A DNA stretch of 64,000 nucleotides, from assembly GCF_035325925.1 (NCBI RefSeq), contig NZ_DAOKZA010000002.1, forward strand, positions 1 through 64,000. Direction: 5' to 3'. This document shows, piece by piece, positions 27,710 to 35,969 of the stretch (position 1 is its first letter; each line of letters starts with the position of its first letter). This DNA is from Calidifontimicrobium sp035325925 (GTDB taxonomy: Bacteria > Pseudomonadota > Gammaproteobacteria > Burkholderiales > Burkholderiaceae_C). Both the position numbers and the translations under genes were made by a program. Below the pieces are notes generated by a model, which was given only the letters and a program-made list of their open reading frames with translations, made no database searches and had not been told where the DNA came from.

Positions 27710-28065
27710 TCATCGAGGACGAACCCGACATCCGGCACAACCTGAAGCGCGTGCTGCAGTTCGAAGGCCACGACGTCGTCGAGGCCGAGGACGGCCGTCG
27801 CGGCGTCGAGCTGGCGCTGCAGTGCGCGCCGCAGCTGGTGATCTGCGACCTGATGATGCCCGAGCTCGACGGCTTCGCGGTGCTGCGCGAGCTGCGCGCC
27901 CACCCAGCCACCGCCGGCGTCGCGTTCTGCTTCCTGACCGCCAGCGCCGAGAAGGACACGCGCCAGCAGGGGCTCGCCGCCGGCGCCGACGACTACATCA
28001 CCAAGCCGTTCGAGCTGCACACGCTGCTCGACCTGCTGCGCCGCCGCCTGCCGCCGCCGCGCTGA
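27694..28065 (+). CDS. Single-domain response regulator
   Basis: The 123-residue receiver domain carries the acidic pair E8-D9 (LIIEDEPDIR), phospho-acceptor D52 (VICDLMMPELDG), the Thr in FLTAS and the Lys in ITKPFE. No output domain follows, so it must act by protein contact, like CheY or Spo0F, or in a phosphorelay. It starts inside the kinase gene (16-base overlap), which ties it to that kinase. Confidence 0.93.
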   Translation: MARILIIEDEPDIRHNLKRVLQFEGHDVVEAEDGRRGVELALQCAPQLVICDLMMPELDGFAVLRELRAHPATAGVAFCFLTASAEKDTRQQGLAAGADDYITKPFELHTLLDLLRRRLPPPR

Positions 28066-28067
28066 CG

Positions 28068-28082
28068 GCGCGCCCGGCGCGC
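28068..28082. terminator. GC hairpin between convergent genes
   Basis: GCGCGC (28068-28073) and GCGCGC (28077-28082) flank CCG, three bases after the response regulator stop and just before the convergent mrpG stop. It is a possible bidirectional terminator. No T-tract is present. Confidence 0.3.
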
Positions 28083-28088
28083 GACGCG

Positions 28089-28427
28089 CTATGGGCGCGG
28101 CTGATCCGGCGGCACCGGCGCCTTCGACGGCACGCGCAGGTGCAGCGCCGCCTTGGCCATCAGGTTGGCCGACACCGGCGCCGTGACGAACAGGAACAGC
28201 GTGATCAGCAGTTCGTGCAGCCCCCAGCGCCCCTGCGCCCAGCCGAGCGCGAGGCTGGCCAGCAGCACGCCCCCGACCCCCAGCGTGGTCGCCTTGGTCG
28301 GCGCGTGCAGCCGCATGAAGAAATCGGGGAAACGCAGCATGCCGACCGCGCCGACCAGCGCGAACACCCCGCCGACCACCAGCATCGCGGCGATCACCAG
28401 TTGCCAGGCCCAGTGCAGTTCGATCAT
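28089..28427 (-). CDS. mrpG: Mrp/Pha cation:proton antiporter subunit G
   Basis: The 112-residue protein has three membrane helices and the family signature GAVGMLRFPDFFMRLHAPTKATTLG. It is required for assembly or activity of the multisubunit antiporter. It is the last gene of the operon, 10 bases after mrpF. Confidence 0.92.
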   Translation of the reverse strand: MIELHWAWQLVIAAMLVVGGVFALVGAVGMLRFPDFFMRLHAPTKATTLGVGGVLLASLALGWAQGRWGLHELLITLFLFVTAPVSANLMAKAALHLRVPSKAPVPPDQPRP

Positions 28428-28437
28428 GTTCGTGTCC

Positions 28438-28722
28438 TCACTCGATCACGTCGCCTCGGCTGAGGTAGCGCGACAGCGCCACCGTGCCGACGAACCCCAG
28501 CAGCGCGATCAGCAGCGCCGCCTCGAACAGCAGATCGGTGCCGAAGCGCATGCCCAGCAGGATCACCAGCGCGACGACGTTGACGTACATCGTGTCCAGC
28601 GCGAGCACGCGGTCGGGCAGGCCGGGGCCGCGCACCAGGCGCACCGCGGCCAGCACCAGCGCGAGCCCGACGGCGGCGAACGCGAAGTCCAGCGCCCACG
28701 ACACCAGCGGCAGCGAGTTCAT
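28438..28722 (-). CDS. mrpF: Mrp/Pha cation:proton antiporter subunit F
   Basis: This 94-residue, three-helix protein has the family motif RLVRGPGLPDRVLALDTMYVN and a GFVGTVALSRYLSRGDVIE C terminus. Its ATG overlaps the mrpE stop (ATGA). Confidence 0.92.
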   Translation of the reverse strand: MNSLPLVSWALDFAFAAVGLALVLAAVRLVRGPGLPDRVLALDTMYVNVVALVILLGMRFGTDLLFEAALLIALLGFVGTVALSRYLSRGDVIE

Positions 28723-29234
28723 CCGAAGATCTCCATCAGCGGCTGCTCGTAGCGCTGCTTGATCTGCTGGGCCATCGCCGGCGCGTCGTCGCAGTCGAGC
28801 GCGTGCACCAGGATCTGCCCGCGCTCGTCGTCGACGACGCACGACACCGTGCCGGGCGTCGTCGTGATGATCGTCGCCAGCAGCGTGATCGCGGTCGGGT
28901 GCCGCGTGGCCAGCGGCACCGGCACCCACGCCGGCCGCGGGTCCGACGCCGGGCTGAGCACGATGCGCGCGACGGTGAAGTTCGACACCACGATGTCCCA
29001 CAACACGACGAAAGTCAGGCGAAGAGCGGTACCCCAGGCGCGCGGGTGCACCGCGGCGCCGAGGAACCGGTGCACCAGGCGCGGCACGACCAGCGCCAGC
29101 ACCACGGCGCTCAGCAGGTCGGCCGGCGCCACGCTCTGGCGCAGCAGCAGCCACACGAGCGCCAGCAGCACCGACAGCGCCGGGTGCGCGAACCAGCCGC
29201 CGCCGGCACGCGGGCCGTCGTCGCGCGGCGTCAT
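28719..29234 (-). CDS. mrpE: Mrp/Pha cation:proton antiporter subunit E
   Basis: The 171-residue protein has N-terminal membrane helices (LSVLLALVWLLL; LLSAVVLALVVPRL) and the conserved LLATIITTTPGTVSCVVDDE segment followed by ILVHALDCDD, typical of MrpE/PhaE. Its ATG overlaps the mrpD stop. Confidence 0.92.
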   Translation of the reverse strand: MTPRDDGPRAGGGWFAHPALSVLLALVWLLLRQSVAPADLLSAVVLALVVPRLVHRFLGAAVHPRAWGTALRLTFVVLWDIVVSNFTVARIVLSPASDPRPAWVPVPLATRHPTAITLLATIITTTPGTVSCVVDDERGQILVHALDCDDAPAMAQQIKQRYEQPLMEIFG

Positions 29235-30847
29235 CGCGGGGCTCCTGTCGAGGTGGCGTCGGCCGGGCCGAAGCGGTACGGGCGCGCCGTGTCGCGCACG
29301 CCGTCGCCGAGCACCGCACGCGCGTACGCCTCGCGGTCGACCAGTTGGCGCGCCGCCGCCTCGGTGTAGCGCTGGATCGGCGCGGCAAACACGCTCATCG
29401 CCAGCGTCGCGCCGAGCAGCACCACCGTCGCGCCGACGAGCGGCAGGCTCGCGCCGGCGTCGCCGCGCGAAGGGGCGTCGGCACGCGTGTGCCAGAACAG
29501 CACGCTGCCGGCGCGCGCGAGCCCGATCAGCGTGAGGAACCCGGCGCCCAGCACGACCGACCACACCGCCGGCTGCCACGCGTGCGCGCTGGCCGCCTCG
29601 AGCACCATCAGCTTGCCGATGAATCCGGGCAGCGGCGGCAGCGCCGCCGCCGACGCCGCGGCCAGCAGCATCAGCAGCCCGAGCAGCGCCGGCTGCGCCA
29701 CCGGCGACGCCGGCTCGAGCCGGTCGGCGGCGTCGCCGCGCTGCGCCGCCACCAGTTCGGCCAGCAGGAACAGACCGGCGACGACCAGCGTGCTGTTGGC
29801 CATGTAGTAGAGCGCCGCCGACCACGCCGCCGTGCTGAACAGCCCCAGCGCGGCGAGCACCGTGCCCACCGAGGCCACCGTCAGCCACGCGACCAGCCGC
29901 GACAGCGTGTGCGCCGCCAGCGCGCCGAGCACCCCGACCGCGGTGGTGGCCAGCGCCAGCGGCAGCAGCAGCGGCGCCACGGTCAGCGCCGAGTCGCCGG
30001 CGCCGGCGCCGAACACCACCCCGTGCACGCGCACGATCGCGTAGACGCCGACCTTGGTCATGATCGCGAACAGCGCCGCCACCGGCGCGCTGGCCGCCGC
30101 GTAGGTCGCCGGCAGCCACATCGCCAGCGGCATCAGCGCGGCCTTGAAGCCGAACACCACCAGCAGCAGCATCGCCGCGGCCTGCAGCACCAGCGCGTCG
30201 GGCGCGGCGACCATTGGCACGCGCAGCGCCAGGTCGGCCAGGTTCAGCGTGCCGGTCTTCGCGTACAGCAGCGCGACGCCCACCAGGAACAGCGCCGACG
30301 CGGCGAGGTTCAGCACCACGTAATGCACGCCGACGCGGAAGCGCTCGCGCCCCTGGCCGTGCAGCATCAGCACGTACGACGCGATCAGCAGCACCTCGAA
30401 GAACACGAACAGGTTGAACAGGTCGCCAGTGACGAAGGCGCCGCCCAGCCCCATCAGCTGGAACTGGAACAGCGCGTGGAAGTGCCGCCCGTGCGCGTCC
30501 CAGCCGCCGCAGGCGTACCACAGCACCGGCAGCGCGACGACGGCGGTCAGCAGCAGCATCATCGCGCCGAGACGATCGATCACCAGCACGATGCCGTACG
30601 GCGCGGGCCAGTCGCCGACGCGGTAGGCGCGGACCTCGCCGCCTGCGGCGTCGACCGCCAGCCGCGCGGCGAGCACCAGGAACAGCAACGTCGAGGCCAG
30701 CGCGACGCGACGCGCCCACAGCAACCGGTGGTGGCCGTGACCCCCGTGCGCGTCGCCGCCGTGGTCGCCGATCAGCAGCAGCACGATGGCGGTGGCCGCA
30801 GGCAGCAGCACCGGCAGGATCGGCAGATGGTCGGCCAGAACGCTCAT
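29231..30847 (-). CDS. mrpD: Mrp/Pha cation:proton antiporter subunit D
   Basis: The 538-residue polytopic protein is homologous to complex I NuoM/NuoN, one of the two proton-translocating-type subunits. The core includes LFNLFVFFEVLLIASYVLML (with the conserved Glu), GFKAALMPLAMWLPATYAAA (with Lys) and LPPLPGFIGKLMVL. A His-rich loop (GGDAHGGHGHH) lies near residue 30. Its ATG overlaps the mrpC stop. Confidence 0.93.
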   Translation of the reverse strand: MSVLADHLPILPVLLPAATAIVLLLIGDHGGDAHGGHGHHRLLWARRVALASTLLFLVLAARLAVDAAGGEVRAYRVGDWPAPYGIVLVIDRLGAMMLLLTAVVALPVLWYACGGWDAHGRHFHALFQFQLMGLGGAFVTGDLFNLFVFFEVLLIASYVLMLHGQGRERFRVGVHYVVLNLAASALFLVGVALLYAKTGTLNLADLALRVPMVAAPDALVLQAAAMLLLVVFGFKAALMPLAMWLPATYAAASAPVAALFAIMTKVGVYAIVRVHGVVFGAGAGDSALTVAPLLLPLALATTAVGVLGALAAHTLSRLVAWLTVASVGTVLAALGLFSTAAWSAALYYMANSTLVVAGLFLLAELVAAQRGDAADRLEPASPVAQPALLGLLMLLAAASAAALPPLPGFIGKLMVLEAASAHAWQPAVWSVVLGAGFLTLIGLARAGSVLFWHTRADAPSRGDAGASLPLVGATVVLLGATLAMSVFAAPIQRYTEAAARQLVDREAYARAVLGDGVRDTARPYRFGPADATSTGAPR

Positions 30848-31191
30848 GCGCCGCCGTCCCGGTCGCGTCGGCCGTCGACGTGGTCGCTGCCGCTTTCGTG
30901 ACGGCTGCGCAGCGCCAGCTCGATGACGAAGCCGGTGGTCGCGAAGCCGATCACGATGGCCGTCAGCACCAGCGCCTGCGGCAGCGGGTCGGCGAACTCG
31001 GCGGCCGCCTCCGAGAGGATCGGCGGCGCGCCCGACCACAGCCGGCCCATCGCGAAGATGAACACGTTGACCGCGTAGCCGATCAGCGTCAGCCCGAGCA
31101 CCACGCTGAAGGTGCGGCCGCGCAGCAGCAGGTAGATGCCCACCGCGACGACCCACCCGATGCCGGTGGCCACGAGGAACTCCATCGTCAT
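30844..31191 (-). CDS. mrpC: Mrp/Pha cation:proton antiporter subunit C
   Basis: The 115-residue, three-helix NuoK-like protein shows GIYLLLRGRTFSVVLGLTLIGYAVNVFIF and LVLTAIVIGFATTGFVIELA, typical of MrpC. Its ATG overlaps the mrpA stop. The C-terminal tail is charged and soluble. Confidence 0.92.
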   Translation of the reverse strand: MTMEFLVATGIGWVVAVGIYLLLRGRTFSVVLGLTLIGYAVNVFIFAMGRLWSGAPPILSEAAAEFADPLPQALVLTAIVIGFATTGFVIELALRSRHESGSDHVDGRRDRDGGA

Positions 31192-34034
31192 CGCACGCGC
31201 TCCCGCGGACCGGCTTCCTTGCTCGCCGCGCCGAGCACGACGAGCATCAGCATCGTCGCCCCGACCACCGTGAGGTACACGCCGAGGTCGAACAACGCCG
31301 CGGTGGCCAGCGGCAGCTCGCCGAGCACCGGCACCGACGGGTGGCCGTGCGCGCTGGTCAGGAAAGGCTTGCCGAACGCGAAGGCGCCGACGCCGGTGAG
31401 CCAGGCGATGCCCAGCCCGGCGCCGATCCAGCGCGTGAAGCGCACCCCCCCGCGGCCGTGCAGCACCGCGTCGGCGTGCTGCTGGCCCCGCGCCACGTAC
31501 TGCAGCACCAGCGCCACCGCGGTCACCAGCCCAGCGATGAAGCCGCCGCCGGGCAGGTTGTGGCCGCGCCAGAAGATGTACGCGCTGACCACCAGCGCGA
31601 TCGGCAGCACCAGCCGCGCGACCATGCGCAGCATCAGCGGCTCGCGCCCGAAGCTCCAGGCGCGGCCCGCCGCGTCGTGCGCAGGCCGCCGCACGCGCAA
31701 GCCGTCGAGCACCGCGAGCACGCCGACCGCGGCGATGCCCAGCACGGTGATCTCGCCGAACGTGTCGTAGCCGCGGAAGTCGACCAGGATCACGTTGACC
31801 ATGTTGGTGCCGCCGCCGCGCGGCAGCGACTGGTCGAGGAAGTACCAGCTGATCGAGTCGTGGTCGCGCGTGAGCATCAGCCAGGTCAGCCACGCGATGC
31901 CGCCACCGCCCGCGGCGGCCAGCGCGGCGTCGCGCCAGCGCCGCGGCGTGCTCGACTCCTTCGGCGACAGCTGCGGCAGCAGCGCCAGGCCCATCAGCAG
32001 CAGCACCGTCGAGACGAAGTCGACCGACAGCTGCGTCATCGCCAGGTCGGGCGCCGACAGCGCGACGAAGGTCAGCGAGGCCACCAGTCCGACCCCGCCG
32101 GTGAGCACGACGGCGACGAAGCGGTGGCGCTCCTGCAGCACCAGCACCGCGCCGACGACGACCAGTACGGCCCACACGCCGACCGCCACCGGTGACGCGG
32201 GCAGCAGCACGCGGTCGTGCGCCCGCGGCCCGTCGCCGCCGTGCAGGACGAACGGCAGTGCCGCGACCACCACCGCGCTGGCGACCATCCAGCCGGCGTA
32301 ACGCTGCAGCGATCCGTTCTCGAGCCCGCGCGTGAAGCGCCCGGCGGCGCCGAACAGCGCGTCGACGGTGGCCACGAACACCGCCTTGCCGCCGCGCCCG
32401 CTGGGCAGGTAGCGGTGCAGCCGGCCGCCGCCGGCCAGCGCGAGGTACATCGCCGCGCCGCCGGCCACCGCGATCGCGCTCATCGCCAGCGGCCAGTTCA
32501 GCCCGTGCCACAGCGCCAGGTGGAACCCCGGCGCCGGCGCGCCGAGCACGGCCGAGGCGGTCGCGCGCACGAGCGGTTCGGCCAGCCACGGCATCAGCCC
32601 GACCACGATGCACACCGCGACCAGCAGCACGACCGGCGCCTTCATGCCCCACGGCGGCTCGTGCGGGTGCGCGTTCGGCAGGTCCTTCGGCGGCCCGTTG
32701 AAGAAGGTGTCGTGCACCAGGCGCAGCGAATAGGCCATCGAGAACAGCCCGCCTGCGGTGGCCAGCACCGGCACCAGCCACGACAGCGAGCCCCACATCG
32801 CAGCGCCCTTCACCGCCTCGTCGAGCATCATCTCCTTGCTGATGAAGCCGTTGAAGGGCGGAATGCCGGCCATCGCGGCGCTGGCCAGGATCACCAGCGT
32901 GCCCATCACCGGCATCGCCGCCATCAGCCCGCCGAGCTGGCGCATGTCGCGGGTGTGCGTCTCGTGGTCGACGATGCCGGCGCTCATGAAGAGGGCCGCC
33001 TTGAACGCCGCGTGGTTCAGGATGTGGAACACCGCGACCACCGCCGACATCGGCGAGCCCAGCCCGATCAGGAAGGTGATCAGCCCCAGGTGGCTGACCG
33101 TGCTGTAGGCCAGCAGTCCCTTGAGGTCGTGCTTGAAGACGGCGACGAAGGCGGCGAAGACCATGGTCGCCAGGCCGACGCTGGCGACCACGCCCTCGAA
33201 CAGCGCCGTGCCGCCCAGCACCGGGTACAGCCGCATCATCATGAAGAGGCCGGCCTTGACCATCGTCGCCGAGTGCAGGTAGGCCGACACCGGCGTCGGC
33301 GCGGCCATGGCCTCGGGCAGCCAGAAGTGGAACGGCAGCTGCGCGCTCTTCGTGAAGCAGCCGACCAGGATCAGCCCCAGCGCCACCGGGTACAGCGGAT
33401 GGGCCTGGATCTCGGCGCCCTTGGTCAGCAGCACCGAGAGGTCGAAGCTGCCGCCGATCTGTCCCAGCACCACGATGCCGGCCAGCATCACCAGCCCGCC
33501 GCCGCCGGTGATGGCCAGCGCCATGCGCGCGCCGGCGCGGCTTTCCTCGCGCCCGCCCCAGTAGCCGATGAGCAGGAACGAGCTGATGCTGGTCAGTTCC
33601 CAGAACACCAGCAGCAGCAGCAGGTTGTCCGACAGCACGATGCCCAGCATCGCGGCCATGAACAGCATCAGCGTCGCGAAGAACTTGCCCGCCGGGTCGC
33701 CGTCGGCGCCCGGGTGCAGGTAGTAGGCCGCGTACACGATGATCAGCAGGCCGATGCCCGAAATCAGCGACGCGAACATCCAGGCCAGCGCGTCGAGGCG
33801 GAAGTTGGCGTTCAGCCCGATGGCGGGCACCCACTCGGTGTGCTGCAGCAGCACCTCGCCGGCGAACACGCCCGGCGCCAGGAACATCAGCAGGGCGAAC
33901 GACGTGCCTGCGACCGCGCCGGCGACCCACGCGGTCGCACGCCGCCGCGCCGGCGACTCGACGCGACCGGCGACGAAGCACAGCGTGGTGCCGATCACCA
34001 GGGGCAGCAGGACGATCAGGGCAAGCAGGTTCAT
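31188..34034 (-). CDS. mrpA: Mrp/Pha cation:proton antiporter subunit A-B fusion
   Basis: This 948-residue protein is the fused A/B form found in Pha-type six-gene systems. The NuoL-like part (about 1-500) has LLLLVFWELTSISSFLLIGYW, KSAQLPFHFWLPEAMAAPTPVSAYLHSATMVKAG-like sequence and the GIPPFNGFISKE loop. A MrpA C-terminal domain follows (LSAPDLAMTQLSVDFVSTVLL; DFRGYDTFGEITVLGIAA). The MrpB-like end reads IFWRGHNLPGGGFIAGLVTA. It imports H+ and exports Na+ and/or K+ at the inner membrane. It is first in the operon. The next gene upstream is divergent fumarase. Confidence 0.94.
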   Translation of the reverse strand: MNLLALIVLLPLVIGTTLCFVAGRVESPARRRATAWVAGAVAGTSFALLMFLAPGVFAGEVLLQHTEWVPAIGLNANFRLDALAWMFASLISGIGLLIIVYAAYYLHPGADGDPAGKFFATLMLFMAAMLGIVLSDNLLLLLVFWELTSISSFLLIGYWGGREESRAGARMALAITGGGGLVMLAGIVVLGQIGGSFDLSVLLTKGAEIQAHPLYPVALGLILVGCFTKSAQLPFHFWLPEAMAAPTPVSAYLHSATMVKAGLFMMMRLYPVLGGTALFEGVVASVGLATMVFAAFVAVFKHDLKGLLAYSTVSHLGLITFLIGLGSPMSAVVAVFHILNHAAFKAALFMSAGIVDHETHTRDMRQLGGLMAAMPVMGTLVILASAAMAGIPPFNGFISKEMMLDEAVKGAAMWGSLSWLVPVLATAGGLFSMAYSLRLVHDTFFNGPPKDLPNAHPHEPPWGMKAPVVLLVAVCIVVGLMPWLAEPLVRATASAVLGAPAPGFHLALWHGLNWPLAMSAIAVAGGAAMYLALAGGGRLHRYLPSGRGGKAVFVATVDALFGAAGRFTRGLENGSLQRYAGWMVASAVVVAALPFVLHGGDGPRAHDRVLLPASPVAVGVWAVLVVVGAVLVLQERHRFVAVVLTGGVGLVASLTFVALSAPDLAMTQLSVDFVSTVLLLMGLALLPQLSPKESSTPRRWRDAALAAAGGGGIAWLTWLMLTRDHDSISWYFLDQSLPRGGGTNMVNVILVDFRGYDTFGEITVLGIAAVGVLAVLDGLRVRRPAHDAAGRAWSFGREPLMLRMVARLVLPIALVVSAYIFWRGHNLPGGGFIAGLVTAVALVLQYVARGQQHADAVLHGRGGVRFTRWIGAGLGIAWLTGVGAFAFGKPFLTSAHGHPSVPVLGELPLATAALFDLGVYLTVVGATMLMLVVLGAASKEAGPRERVR

Positions 34035-34166
34035 CGGGGCGGTGCCAGGGTGCGCCTGCGCGCAGCGGAAAAAATGCCGCGCGATTGTAGGGACCCCGTC
34101 GCACGCGGGCGTGCAGCGGCGCTGACTACACTTCGAGGGCCTGCCGCCTCCGACCGCCCCTCTGCC

Positions 34167-35690
34167 ATGCCTACCACCATCCGCCACGCCGACCTCGTCG
34201 AGACCGTCGCCGCCGCACTGCAGTACATCAGCTACTACCACCCGGCCGACTACATCGCCCACCTGGCGCGCGCCTACGAGCGCGAGCGCAGCCCGGCGGC
34301 GAAGGACGCGATCGCGCAGATCCTGACCAACTCGCGCATGAGCGCCGAGGGCCACCGCCCGATCTGCCAGGACACCGGCATCGTCAACGTGTTTCTCGAG
34401 GTCGGCATGGACTGCCGCCTCGACCTGCCCGGCAGCCTGGACGACAGCGTCAACGAGGGCGTGCGCCGCGGCTACCTGAACCCGGACAACGTGCTGCGCG
34501 CGTCGGTGCTGGCCGACCCGATCTTCGAGCGCAGGAACACCCGGGACAACACGCCGGCCGTCATCCACACCCGGCTGGTGCCGGGCGACAAGCTGCACGT
34601 GACCGTGGCCGCCAAGGGCGGCGGCAGCGAGAACAAGAGCAAGTTCAAGATGATGAACCCGAGCGACAGCCTGGTCGACTGGGTGCTGAAGACGGTGCCG
34701 ACGATGGGCGCCGGCTGGTGCCCGCCGGGCATGTTGGGCATCGGCGTCGGCGGCACCGCCGAGAAGGCGATGCTGCTGGCCAAGGAGTCGCTGATGGACC
34801 CGATCGACATGCACGAGCTGCTCGAGCGCGGGCCCGCGAATAGGCTCGAGGAGCTGCGCATCGAGCTGTACGAGAAGGTCAACGCGCTGGGCATCGGCGC
34901 CCAGGGCCTGGGCGGGCTGACGACGGTGCTCGACGTCAAGATCGCGACCTACCCGACGCACGCGGCGAGCAAGCCGGTGGCGATGATCCCCAACTGTGCC
35001 GCCACGCGCCACGCGCACGTGGTGATGGACGGCTCGGGCCCAGCCTTCCTGGAGCCGCCGAGCCTGGACCTGTGGCCCGACGTGCACTGGGCGCCCGACT
35101 ACAACAAGAGCACCCGGGTCGACCTCGACACGCTGACGCCGGCGCAGGTCGCGTCGTGGAAGCCGGGGCAGACGCTGCTGCTCAACGGCCGCATGCTCAC
35201 CGGCCGCGACGCCGCGCACAAGCGCATCGCCGACATGCTGGCGAAGGGCGAGCCGCTGCCGGTGGACTTCACGAACCGCGTCATCTACTACGTCGGCCCG
35301 GTCGACCCGGTGCGCGACGAGGTCGTCGGCCCGGCCGGCCCGACGACCGCGACGCGCATGGACAAGTTCACCGAGACGATGCTCGCGCAGACCGGCCTGA
35401 TCGCGATGATCGGCAAGGCCGAGCGCGGGCCGGTGGCGATCGAGGCGATCAAGAAGCACAAGAGCGCCTACCTGATGGCCGTCGGCGGCGCCGCCTACCT
35501 GGTGGCCAAGGCCATCAAGGCGGCCAAGGTCGTCGGCTTCGCCGACCTCGGCATGGAGGCGATCTACGAGTTCGAGGTGAAGGACATGCCGGTCACGGTG
35601 GCGGTGGACGCCGGCGGCACCAGCGTGCACCAGACCGGGCCGCGCGAGTGGCAGGCCCGGATCGGCAAGATCCCGGTCGTCGCGGCATGA
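34167..35690 (+). CDS. fumA: Class I (4Fe-4S) fumarate hydratase
   Basis: The 507-residue class I fumarase interconverts fumarate and malate with a labile 4Fe-4S cluster. The three expected cluster cysteines are visible: C67 (RPICQDTGI), C185 (GWCPPGMLGIG) and C277 (IPNCAATRHAH). The C-terminal beta domain contains LNGRMLTGRDAAHKRIADM and YYVGPVDP. The protein is about 40 residues shorter than E. coli FumA, all at the N terminus. A -10-like tacact is at 34127-34132. It is divergent from mrpA. Confidence 0.95.
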   Translation: MPTTIRHADLVETVAAALQYISYYHPADYIAHLARAYERERSPAAKDAIAQILTNSRMSAEGHRPICQDTGIVNVFLEVGMDCRLDLPGSLDDSVNEGVRRGYLNPDNVLRASVLADPIFERRNTRDNTPAVIHTRLVPGDKLHVTVAAKGGGSENKSKFKMMNPSDSLVDWVLKTVPTMGAGWCPPGMLGIGVGGTAEKAMLLAKESLMDPIDMHELLERGPANRLEELRIELYEKVNALGIGAQGLGGLTTVLDVKIATYPTHAASKPVAMIPNCAATRHAHVVMDGSGPAFLEPPSLDLWPDVHWAPDYNKSTRVDLDTLTPAQVASWKPGQTLLLNGRMLTGRDAAHKRIADMLAKGEPLPVDFTNRVIYYVGPVDPVRDEVVGPAGPTTATRMDKFTETMLAQTGLIAMIGKAERGPVAIEAIKKHKSAYLMAVGGAAYLVAKAIKAAKVVGFADLGMEAIYEFEVKDMPVTVAVDAGGTSVHQTGPREWQARIGKIPVVAA

Positions 35691-35969
35691 GCACCCCGGC
35701 GCGCCGCTGACCACGGCGCGACGCGCCCGGCGCCACCGCGGCTCGTCCTGCGGCGGGTGCGGCCCGTCGCCACGACGCCGCGCTTCGTCGCGCCGTCGTG
35801 GCGCGGGCGAGGCCGCCGCGCGACGATGGCGTCCATGCCTGCCGCCCTGACCCTCGAACGCGACGACACCCGGCGAACGGCGCGGGCCCCGCCACCGCCT
35901 GCGGTGCGGCACGCATTGCGGGTGTTGCCGCGCGGCGCACAATGCGCGCCATCGCAGCCGCCCCGCACG

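Noticed and set aside
30844..34104. A minus-strand frame running from mrpC to 34104
   Set aside because: Beyond mrpC it is an out-of-frame reading of mrpA with an Arg-rich shadow composition.
35826..35969. Earlier in-frame ATG for the first LAL regulator
   Set aside because: The added 48 residues are low-complexity, the paralogue begins where the ATG at 35970 does, and a -10-like element lies between.
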